DNA of 34,067 nucleotides from Pseudomonadota bacterium. GTDB lineage: Bacteria > Pseudomonadota > Alphaproteobacteria > Rhodospirillales > Magnetospirillaceae. The notes beneath the pieces were generated by a model. That model was not told the origin of the DNA and searched no databases. It saw only the letters and a list, made by a program, of their open reading frames with translations. A program made the position numbers and the translations under genes. The DNA is taken from NCBI GenBank assembly GCA_021782815.1, contig JAJXUO010000031.1, forward strand, positions 1 through 34,067. Reading direction: 5' to 3'. Positions 27,651 through 34,067 of the stretch are shown piece by piece (within the stretch, counting starts at the first letter, position 1; every line of letters starts with the position of its first letter).

Positions 27651-28430
27651 CTATTTCCCCTGAAACTCCGGGCGGCGTTTGGCGGCGAAGGCGGCCATGC
27701 CTTCGCGGTAATCCTTGGTGGCGAGGAAATCGTAGGCCTGGTCCAGCTCGTCCGGGGTGAGGGGGGGCTCCTGCTGCAGGCGGCGCACGAACTGCTTGTG
27801 CCAGCGGTTGACCAGGGGGGCGTTGGCGGTGATGCGTTTGACCGTGGCCGCCACCTCGCCGGCCAGGGCCTCGTCGGGCAGCACGCGGTGGATGAGGCCC
27901 ATGGCCAGGGCCTCCTCGGCGCCGAACACCCGGGCCTCCAGCAGGATTTCCAGGGCGCGGGCCGGGCCCACCAGGCGCAGGATGCCGGCGATCTCGGGCT
28001 GGCCCATGACCACCGAGATCTTGCCCACCGGCACGCCGAAGCGGCCCGAGGCCGCCGACAGCCGCAGATCGCACTGCGCCGCCAGTTCCAGGCCGCCGCC
28101 GACGCACGGGCCGTAGATCTGCGCCAGGGTGGGGTGCGGGCAGTCGGCCACCAGGGCCAGGGCGCGGCGCATCACCGCGTCGTAGGCCTTGGCCTGGGCG
28201 GCGTCGGCGCGCAAGGTGTCGAACTCGGTGATGTCGGCGCCGGGGGCGAAGGCCTGCTCGCCCGCGCCGCGCAGCACCACGCAGCGCAGGCTTGCATCGG
28301 CGTTGAGCGCGGTGAAGGCTTCGGCCAGGCCGTGCCAGATGGGCAGGTTGAGGGCGTTCATCCTGTCGGGGCGGTTCAGCACCACCGTGGCCACCATGCC
28401 CTCGCGCGAAACCTCGATCACGTCGCTCAT
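27651..28430 (-). CDS. Enoyl-CoA hydratase/isomerase family protein
   Basis: 259 residues from ATG 28430, preceded by AGGACAGGGA. Crotonase fold: oxyanion-hole AFAPGADITEF, and GGGLELAAQCD carrying the Glu equivalent to rat Glu144. The second usual acid (Glu164, in FGxPE) is replaced: the segment reads FGVPVGK, so Val sits there without any gap in the alignment. Hydratase activity may be altered or replaced by isomerase, hydrolase or another crotonase activity. Divergent from pyrE and far from the acyl-CoA island. Confidence 0.88.
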   Translation of the reverse strand: MSDVIEVSREGMVATVVLNRPDRMNALNLPIWHGLAEAFTALNADASLRCVVLRGAGEQAFAPGADITEFDTLRADAAQAKAYDAVMRRALALVADCPHPTLAQIYGPCVGGGLELAAQCDLRLSAASGRFGVPVGKISVVMGQPEIAGILRLVGPARALEILLEARVFGAEEALAMGLIHRVLPDEALAGEVAATVKRITANAPLVNRWHKQFVRRLQQEPPLTPDELDQAYDFLATKDYREGMAAFAAKRRPEFQGK

Positions 28431-28564
28431 TCCCTGTCCTCGAAAGCCTTTTGTTGCACCAGAGGCCGTTTTGGCCCTATATCCGGCCAGAAGACTCTTT
28501 CGTCGCCCAGCCATTTATCTATAGCCCCCATCCTCCGGGTGGGGAAGTTTGGAGTAACGAACCC

Positions 28565-29254
28565 ATGCAGTCCGTTTCGCGCACGCCGGAGCAGAAGCAG
28601 GCCGGCCTGACCACGGCCCGTATCCTGCTGGAGATCGGCGCCGTCAACTTCCGCCCCGAAGATCCCTATACCCTGACCTCCGGCTGGAAGAGCCCGGTTT
28701 ATATCGATTGCCGCAAGGTGATCTCGTTCCCGCGCGCGCGCCGCAAGATCATTGAGCTGGCCTCGGCCGCCATCTGCCGCGAAGTGGGGTTCGAGAGCAT
28801 CGAGGCGGTGGCGGGCGGCGAAACCGCCGGCATCCCCTATGCCGCCTGGATCTCCGAGGCGCTGGCGCTGCCCATGCTCTATGTGCGCAAGCAGGCCAAG
28901 GGCTTCGGCCGCAACGCCCAGATCGAGGGCGATTTCAAGGACGGCGCCCGCGCCCTCCTGGTGGAGGATCTGGCCTCCGACGGCGCCTCCAAGGTGAATT
29001 TCTGCCAGGCCCTGCGCAAGGCCGGCGCCCAGGTCAATCACACCTTCGTGGTGTTCTTCTACGGCGTCTTCCCCGGCGCCCTGAAGACCCTGGAGGAGAT
29101 CGACGTGCAGATGCACTATCTCGCCAACTGGTGGGACGTGCTGGAAGTGGCCGAACAGGGCGGCCATTTCAGCAAGGCGGCGCTGGACGAGGTGCGCAAG
29201 TTCCTGCACGACCCCATCGCCTGGTCGAAGTTCCACGGCGGCCGCGAAGCCTGA
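28565..29254 (+). CDS. Orotate phosphoribosyltransferase
   Basis: 229 residues from ATG 28565. It converts orotate and PRPP to OMP in pyrimidine synthesis. The start is chosen from GGAG at about 10 nt and the typical N-terminus. LTSGWKSPVYIDCR, the GGETAGIPYA stretch and the PRPP loop LLVEDLASDGAS are conserved. Slightly longer than the 210-residue E. coli enzyme, as in many alphaproteobacteria. Divergent from the enoyl-CoA hydratase across 134 bp; a terminator follows. Confidence 0.95.
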   Translation: MQSVSRTPEQKQAGLTTARILLEIGAVNFRPEDPYTLTSGWKSPVYIDCRKVISFPRARRKIIELASAAICREVGFESIEAVAGGETAGIPYAAWISEALALPMLYVRKQAKGFGRNAQIEGDFKDGARALLVEDLASDGASKVNFCQALRKAGAQVNHTFVVFFYGVFPGALKTLEEIDVQMHYLANWWDVLEVAEQGGHFSKAALDEVRKFLHDPIAWSKFHGGREA

Positions 29255-29278
29255 TCGCCGCGCCGGTCCGGCTGACCG

Positions 29279-29312
29279 CGACACCCCGGAGCGCCCTCGC
29301 TCCGGGGTGTCG
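29279..29312. terminator. Hairpin between pyrE and the convergent GGDEF-EAL gene
   Basis: 15-bp perfect stem CGACACCCCGGAGCG (29279-29293) / complement (29298-29312), loop CCCT. It abuts the stop of the minus-strand gene at 29313. The T-run on the plus strand is weak (TCATTT), so this is probably a shared or rho-assisted 3' end. Confidence 0.6.
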
Positions 29313-31772
29313 TCATTTCGGGGCCAGGATGCGGTCGAGCAGCAGGGAAAACTCGTTGGCCGGCACCGGGCGGCTGAACAGGAAGCCCTGGGCGCCGTGG
29401 CAGTGGCGGTTTTGCAGGAAGGTGAACTGGGCGGTGGTTTCCACCGCCTTGGCCAGCACGCGGATATTGAGATCGCGGGCCATGGCGATGGCCGAGCGCA
29501 CCAGCCGGGCCTGATCGCCGCTGTGGTTGAGGGCGCGGATATGCGCCGGGGCGATCTTCACCACATCCACGGGCAGACTGTGCAGCAGGCGGAAATCGGT
29601 GTGATCGGTGCCGAAATCGTCCAGGGCCACATGCAGCCCCAGCACCCTTAACGCCTCCAGCGCCGCCACGGTCTGCGGCAGGGCCTCCAGGGCCACGCTT
29701 TCGGAAATATCGATCTCCACCGCTGCGGGCGGCAGGCCGTGCCGGGCCAGCAGTTCCTCCACCATGGCCAGGAAGCCATCGTCCAAAAGCTCGGACCGGC
29801 TGATATTGATGGCGATATGCAGGCCCGGATGGCTGTGGCGCCAGCGCACGGTCTGTTGGATGGCCTGATCCATGATCCAGCGGCCCAGAGTCCGGATCAG
29901 CCCGGTTTCGGTGGCCAGGGGCAGGAACTGGCGCGGCGCCATCAGGCCGATCTCGGGATGCTGCCAGCGCAGCAGGGCCTCGGCCCCCATCACCCGACCG
30001 TCGGAGAGGTCGATCATCGGCTGGTAGTAGACCTGCATCTGGCCGTTGTCCACGGCCTGGGCCAGGGCCCGCTCCAGGGCGTTATGCTCGAAGGCCTGTT
30101 CCGAGAGGTCGGAGGAGGCGAAGCGGAAGGAATCCCGGCCCTGTTTCTTGGCGGTGTACATGGCCTCGTCGGCGGCATGCAGCAGGGTTTCGGCGGTGGT
30201 GGCGTCCTTGGGGAAGAGGCCGATGCCGATGCTGGTGGACACCTGGCAGGGCTGGCCGTTCAGCGGGAAGGGGATGGCGAACTGTTCCAGGATTTTCTGC
30301 GCCACCTTGGCGGCATCGCGGAAATCGCCGATATCCTCGAGAATCAGGGTGAACTCGTCGCCGCCCAGGCGCGCCACCGTGTCCTCGGCCCGCACCGTAT
30401 GGGTCAGCCGTTCCGCCACCTGCTGCAGCAGGGTATCGCCGGCCAGGTGGCCCAGGCTGTCGTTGATCTGCTTGAAGAGATCGAGATCCAGGAACAGCAC
30501 CGCCAGATTGAGCTGGTTGCGCATGGAGCGGGCGATGGCGTGATCCAGCCGTTCGGTGAACAGGGCGCGGTTGGGCAGGCCGGTCAGGGGATCGTGGTGG
30601 GCGCGGTGCGACAGGCGCTCCTCGTCCTGCTTGCGGCGGGTGATGTCGCTGAACACCGCCACATAGTTGGAGATCTGGCCGCTGTCGTTGCGCACGGCGC
30701 TGATGTTCAGCCATTCGGCGATGAGCTGGCCGTCCTTGCGGCGGTTCCAGATCTCGCCGCTCCAGCCGCCTTGCTCGGCGATGGAACGCCATAACTGCTC
30801 GTAGAAGCCGTGATCATGGCGCCCCGACGACAGCAGCGAGGGATCGGCGCCCAGGGCCTCGTGCGGGGCGTAGCCGGTCAGGCGGCTGAAGGCCGGGTTG
30901 ACATGGATGATGCGCCGGTCGCGGTCGGTGATGATGATGCCCTCGCTGGTGGCTTCCACCACCTTGGCGGCCAGACGCAGCTGGTCCTCCAGCGATTTGC
31001 GGGCGGTGATGTCTTCCACCATCATCACGGCGAACTGGGGTTGCCCGTCCGGGCCGCGCACCAGCGAAACGGTGGCGGCCCCCCAATGCATCACCCGTCC
31101 CTCCCGGGGCAGGAAGCGCATCTCCTGGGAAAAGCCGTCCAGACGGCCGTCGAGCAGGCGCTGGAAATCCCGCAGGAAGGCGGGATGGTTGCCTTCGTCC
31201 ACCTGCGCCAGCAGGGGAAGGGGGGCGTCCTGTTCCGCCGTCAGGGCCAGAAGCTCGGTCAGGCGCGGGTTGAGCGAGAGGATCCGGGCCCGATCGTCCA
31301 GCAGCAGGATGCCGAGGCCGGCATTGTCGAACACGGCGCGGAACGTGGCCTCGCTGCGGCGCCGCGACAGTTCGACGTTGTTGCGCTCCACGGCGTAGCG
31401 GATGGCGCGGCGCAGCAGATCGTCGCTGCCCTGGCCCTTGACCATATAATCCTGGGCGCCCTGCTGCATGGCGGCCAGGGCCAGGGCGTCGTCGGCCAAA
31501 CCGGTCAGCACCACCACCGGCACCAGGGGATGATGGGCGCGCAGGCAGGCCAGGCTGTCCAGCCCTTGCGCATCCGGCAGCGACAGATCCAGCAGCACCA
31601 GATCGAAGGCGGCGCTTTCCAGAAGCCGCAGCCCTTCGGCCAGGCTGGCGGCCCGCACCACGTGGAAGCCGTGCGGCGCGTCCTCCAGCAGGATGGCCTG
31701 GATCAGCCGGGCGTCGGCCTCGGTGTCTTCGATCAGCAAAAGATCGATGGGGGTGTGGAGCGGAAAGGCCAT
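29313..31772 (-). CDS. Response regulator with PAS-PAS-GGDEF-EAL (cyclic di-GMP)
   Basis: 819 residues. Receiver domain 8-125 with Asp62 as phosphoacceptor and Lys112; two PAS domains, about 140-260 and 265-385; GGDEF about 390-555 with intact GGDEF signature; EAL about 570-815. The cyclase half should make c-di-GMP. In the EAL half EALLRW and DDFGT are kept, but the metal-binding E of the ELTES motif is Asp (DISES), KID reads KIA, and AEGVE reads AKAVE, so the phosphodiesterase may be weak or inactive. It starts 1 bp after the upstream response-regulator stop. No histidine kinase is present in the window. Confidence 0.93.
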   Translation of the reverse strand: MAFPLHTPIDLLLIEDTEADARLIQAILLEDAPHGFHVVRAASLAEGLRLLESAAFDLVLLDLSLPDAQGLDSLACLRAHHPLVPVVVLTGLADDALALAAMQQGAQDYMVKGQGSDDLLRRAIRYAVERNNVELSRRRSEATFRAVFDNAGLGILLLDDRARILSLNPRLTELLALTAEQDAPLPLLAQVDEGNHPAFLRDFQRLLDGRLDGFSQEMRFLPREGRVMHWGAATVSLVRGPDGQPQFAVMMVEDITARKSLEDQLRLAAKVVEATSEGIIITDRDRRIIHVNPAFSRLTGYAPHEALGADPSLLSSGRHDHGFYEQLWRSIAEQGGWSGEIWNRRKDGQLIAEWLNISAVRNDSGQISNYVAVFSDITRRKQDEERLSHRAHHDPLTGLPNRALFTERLDHAIARSMRNQLNLAVLFLDLDLFKQINDSLGHLAGDTLLQQVAERLTHTVRAEDTVARLGGDEFTLILEDIGDFRDAAKVAQKILEQFAIPFPLNGQPCQVSTSIGIGLFPKDATTAETLLHAADEAMYTAKKQGRDSFRFASSDLSEQAFEHNALERALAQAVDNGQMQVYYQPMIDLSDGRVMGAEALLRWQHPEIGLMAPRQFLPLATETGLIRTLGRWIMDQAIQQTVRWRHSHPGLHIAINISRSELLDDGFLAMVEELLARHGLPPAAVEIDISESVALEALPQTVAALEALRVLGLHVALDDFGTDHTDFRLLHSLPVDVVKIAPAHIRALNHSGDQARLVRSAIAMARDLNIRVLAKAVETTAQFTFLQNRHCHGAQGFLFSRPVPANEFSLLLDRILAPK

Positions 31773-31773
31773 G

Positions 31774-32217
31774 TCAGTGCGGCGGCAGGATGGCCATGCG
31801 CCCCCAGAAGCGGGCCACGGACTGGATGACGGTGATGAAATCGTCGAGATCCACCGGTTTGGGCACGAAGCAGTTGGCGTGCAGATCGTAGCAGCGCAGC
31901 ACGTCGGGCTCGGCCATGGAGGTGGTCATCACCACCACCGGAATGCGGCGCAGGGAGAGATCGGCCTTGATCTCGGCCAGAACCTCGGGGCCGTTTTTGC
32001 GCGGCAGGTTGAGATCCAGCAGGATCAGATCGGGGCGGGTCGCCTCCTCGAAACCGGATTTGCGGCGCAGGTAGGCCAGGGCCTCGACGCCGTCGGTGAC
32101 ATGATGCAGCTGGCAGGGAACATCGCCTTCCCTCCAGGCCTCCTGGGCCAGGCGGGCATCGCCGGGATTGTCCTCCACCAGCAGGACATTCAACGCGGGC
32201 TTGTGCGGCTCCACCAT
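31774..32217 (-). CDS. Single-domain response regulator (Rcp1-like)
   Basis: 147 residues from ATG 32217, which has GGAG 5 nt upstream; the in-frame ATG at 32253 lacks one. Receiver only, with acidic pair Glu15-Asp16, phosphoacceptor Asp68 and the KPVDLDDF lysine. The longer alpha-4 region and PRKNG after the Asp are typical of Rcp1-type regulators paired with phytochrome or PAS kinases. It is upstream of and almost overlaps the GGDEF-EAL gene, so they are co-expressed, perhaps as a phosphorelay or competition pair. Confidence 0.9.
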   Translation of the reverse strand: MVEPHKPALNVLLVEDNPGDARLAQEAWREGDVPCQLHHVTDGVEALAYLRRKSGFEEATRPDLILLDLNLPRKNGPEVLAEIKADLSLRRIPVVVMTTSMAEPDVLRCYDLHANCFVPKPVDLDDFITVIQSVARFWGRMAILPPH

Positions 32218-32295
32218 AGGGGCTCCCCGTGGTATTTTTCTTGTTCTATCCATTAGGATAGTGGAGGCGGGGGATCTTGCAAAGCGCCGCGTGGC

Positions 32296-33210
32296 TCAGC
32301 CCGCCAGTTTTCCCACCAGGGAATAGGCTTCGGCCGGAGTGCGGGTCAGATCCAGCAGCAGGCGGCCGCACAGGGTCAGGACAATCAGGGCCAGCAGGAT
32401 GCGCATATGTTCGGCCCGCAGGCGGTGTCCGAAGCGGGCGCCGACCTGGGCCCCCACGGCGCCGCCGGCCAGCAGGGTCAGCATCAGGACGGCATCCACC
32501 GTCTGGGTCTGCACCGATTGCATCACCGTGACCACGGCGGTGATGAACACCACCTGGAACAAGGAGGTGCCGATGACCACGGCGGTGGGCATTTCCAGGA
32601 TATAGATCATCAGCGGCACCATGATGAAGCCGCCGCCCACCCCCATCAGCGCCGAGAGCATGCCGCCCAGGGCCCCCACCCCCAGCACCAGCGGCAACGG
32701 GATGTAAAGGCCCGAGCGGGGAAAGCGCATGCGGAACGGCAGATTGGCGCCCATGTGGCGATGGCGCTTGTGGCGGGGGCGCGGTCGCCGCGACAAGATC
32801 AGGGCGCGGCCGCTTTCGATCAGCATGGTGATGCCGACAAAGCCCAGGAACACCACGTAGCTGAGGGTGATGGCCAGATCGATCTGCCCCAGGGCGTGCA
32901 GCCAGGTGAACAGCGCCACCCCCAGGAGCGAGCCCAGAAGGCCGCCCAGCACCAGCATCACGCCCATCTTGAGATCGACATTGCCGCGCCGCCAATGCAC
33001 CAGGGCGCCGGAGAACGAGGCCCCCACCACCTGATTGGCGCCCGAGGCCACCGCCACCGGCGACGGCACGCCCATGAAGATCAGGAGCGGCATCAGGAGA
33101 AAACCGCCGCCCACGCCGAACAGGCCGGAAATGAACCCGACGCCGCCGCCCAGGGCCAGAAGCGACAGGATATTGACCGACAGTCCGGCAATGGGCAGGT
33201 AGATGTGCAA
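32296..33210 (-). CDS. TSUP-family permease (TauE/SafE)
   Basis: 304 residues from TTG 33210. TTG is chosen because AGGGGAG lies 9 nt upstream, and because M-IYLPIA is the usual N-terminus of this branch. About 8 membrane segments; two copies of the family motif, GLFGVGGGFLLMPLL near the N-terminus and ALMGVGGGFIMVPLM in the second half; a basic loop (RRPRPRHKRHRH) between the halves. Members export sulfite or organosulfonates, or take up thiosulfate. It follows the rhodanese gene by 15 bp. Confidence 0.88.
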   Translation of the reverse strand: MHIYLPIAGLSVNILSLLALGGGVGFISGLFGVGGGFLLMPLLIFMGVPSPVAVASGANQVVGASFSGALVHWRRGNVDLKMGVMLVLGGLLGSLLGVALFTWLHALGQIDLAITLSYVVFLGFVGITMLIESGRALILSRRPRPRHKRHRHMGANLPFRMRFPRSGLYIPLPLVLGVGALGGMLSALMGVGGGFIMVPLMIYILEMPTAVVIGTSLFQVVFITAVVTVMQSVQTQTVDAVLMLTLLAGGAVGAQVGARFGHRLRAEHMRILLALIVLTLCGRLLLDLTRTPAEAYSLVGKLAG

Positions 33211-33225
33211 GGGCGGCCGCTCCCC

Positions 33226-33549
33226 TTATTCCACCGGGTAGCCGGCGGCGATCCAGGCGTTGATGCCGCCGGCCATGCGGTTGATCTCGCCCTGGTAGCC
33301 GGCCTCCAGCAGCTTGGCGGTGGCGGTGCCGCAGCGCACGCCCGAACGGCAGTGCAACACCAGTTTCTGGCCGGGCTCAAGGGCGGGCAGGGCGGTGGCG
33401 TCGAAGCTGGACAGCGGCCGCAGATGGGCGCCGGCGATGTGATGGGCCTGCCACTCGTTTTCCTCGCGCACATCCACCACCACGGCCTTGCCCTGCTCGA
33501 TCCAGTCGAGAATGGTGTCCACATCGACCACGTTGACCTGTTCGCTCAT
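33226..33549 (-). CDS. Single-domain rhodanese-like sulfurtransferase
   Basis: 107 residues, cytoplasmic. Active-site Cys67 in HCRSGVRC, a normal CxxGxR loop; VVVDVREENEW near the N-terminus and MAGGINAWIAAGYPVE at the C-terminus are typical of the family. It passes sulfane sulfur to an acceptor. Upstream of a TSUP permease in the same operon and divergent from a TusA-like carrier, so the three probably form a sulfur-handling group. Confidence 0.9.
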   Translation of the reverse strand: MSEQVNVVDVDTILDWIEQGKAVVVDVREENEWQAHHIAGAHLRPLSSFDATALPALEPGQKLVLHCRSGVRCGTATAKLLEAGYQGEINRMAGGINAWIAAGYPVE

Positions 33550-33682
33550 TTTTCCGATCCGACCTGTTTTCAGAAAGAGGATGATGGGCTCATGATGGGG
33601 GGGCGGCGGCCCTTACGCAAGAGGGCGCACCGGGAGAGTCCGGGGCGGGGCCGCGTTTATGGTCCAGGAGGACAAGAGCATC

Positions 33683-33913
33683 ATGACCGAACATCTGCTG
33701 GACGCGCGCGGCCTGACCTGTCCGTTGCCGATCTTGCGCGCCCGCAAGCAGTTGAAACTGCTGGAGGCCGGACAACGGCTGACGGTGCTGGCCACCGATC
33801 CCAGCGCCCGCCGGGATTTTCCCAGCTTCTGCGCCCAGACCGGCCAGCGTTTGCTGGAGGAGGGCTGCGACGCCGACGGCGTATTGCGTTTCGTGATCGA
33901 GAAGGTGGACTGA
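33683..33913 (+). CDS. TusA-family sulfur carrier
   Basis: 76 residues from ATG 33683; AGGAGG lies about 11 nt upstream. An ATG at 33659 is in frame but lacks a ribosome site and makes the N-terminus unlike the family. LTCPLPILRARKQL carries the single catalytic Cys13 of the CPxP motif. It carries persulfide sulfur between donors such as rhodanese and acceptors such as tRNA thiolation, molybdopterin or sulfur oxidation. Divergent from the rhodanese gene. Confidence 0.88.
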   Translation: MTEHLLDARGLTCPLPILRARKQLKLLEAGQRLTVLATDPSARRDFPSFCAQTGQRLLEEGCDADGVLRFVIEKVD

Positions 33914-33938
33914 GGGGGGGCGGGCCTCCGGCGCGGTG

Positions 33939-34067
33939 TAATACCAGCGGCTGAAACGGATGACTCGCGTTAAGGGGCTTGTGGCGGCTGACTCGTCGTG
34001 ATTCTCTATATCTTGTAGCGATTCACGGAGGGGACATGCCGCCAGCAGTGATGGTAACGCGGACCGA
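33939..34067 (+). mobile_element. Probable left end of an IS630-family insertion sequence (partial)
   Basis: Starting near a TA (33939-33940) is a non-coding stretch with two related CGGCTGA...ACTCG segments, leading to a well-placed start codon at 34036. The element is cut by the window edge, so its right end and target duplication cannot be seen. Confidence 0.35.
34036..34067 (+). CDS. Start of a gene cut by the window edge, perhaps IS630 transposase
   Basis: ATG 34036 follows GGAGGGG at ideal spacing and reads MPPAVMVTRTD before the window ends. That N-terminus is like several IS630 transposases of Rhodospirillales, but ten residues cannot prove it. Confidence 0.4.
   Translation, partial: MPPAVMVTRT

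Overview
The window is a dense, GC-rich stretch of bacterial chromosome. Gene content (CcoG, HemN, an ELM1-family protein, DUF2293, a TSUP permease, fused IcmF, SPINDLY-type OGT) and codon use suggest an alphaproteobacterium, most like the Magnetospirillum group of Rhodospirillales. The organism call is inference from protein flavour only. No rRNA, tRNA, phage or confirmed CRISPR array was seen. One probable insertion-sequence end runs off the right edge.

Left part (1-11842): a nitroreductase (275-982) converges on an AraC-type regulator (966-1988). The regulator is divergent from a tight operon of short-chain dehydrogenase, thiolase, acyl-CoA dehydrogenase and a CaiB/alpha-methylacyl-CoA racemase type protein (2154-6396), closed by a strong terminator. 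A 443-bp gap with repeat-like sequences leads to a second unit: fused B12-dependent acyl-CoA mutase icmF and an AMP-forming acyl-CoA ligase (6840-11842), also closed by a terminator. Together these could activate a short or branched carboxylate, rearrange or epimerise its carbon skeleton, and degrade it by beta-oxidation. No enoyl-CoA hydratase lies in the cluster; the one in the window (27651-28430, minus) lacks one of the two usual glutamates.

Middle (11937-20563): rluE overlaps a DUF2293 gene whose 3' half is AT-richer; a small orphan gene and two back-to-back terminators follow. Next comes an apparent regulon around a GlxA-type regulator (15231-16175, minus): an SDR without the catalytic tyrosine, a DJ-1/PfpI enzyme and a HemJ/CopD-like membrane protein. 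Three aligned 37-bp operator-like sites (13441-13477, 16206-16242, 16272-16308) lie in its promoter regions; this is the most novel regulatory signal I found. Then a tRNA-editing YbaK/PrdX protein and guaA (minus), a small orphan gene and two divergent orphan exported proteins.

Right part (20685-34067): hemN converges on a minus-strand ccoG-mocR pair. The ccoG promoter carries a 21-bp-period direct repeat and a 22-bp palindrome, which hint at dedicated control. An ELM1-family gene and an OGT gene form a probable glycosylation pair, followed by an enoyl-CoA hydratase divergent from pyrE. A response regulator is translationally coupled to a REC-PAS-PAS-GGDEF-EAL protein. A small sulfur-handling group (TSUP permease, rhodanese, divergent TusA) precedes the IS630-like end.
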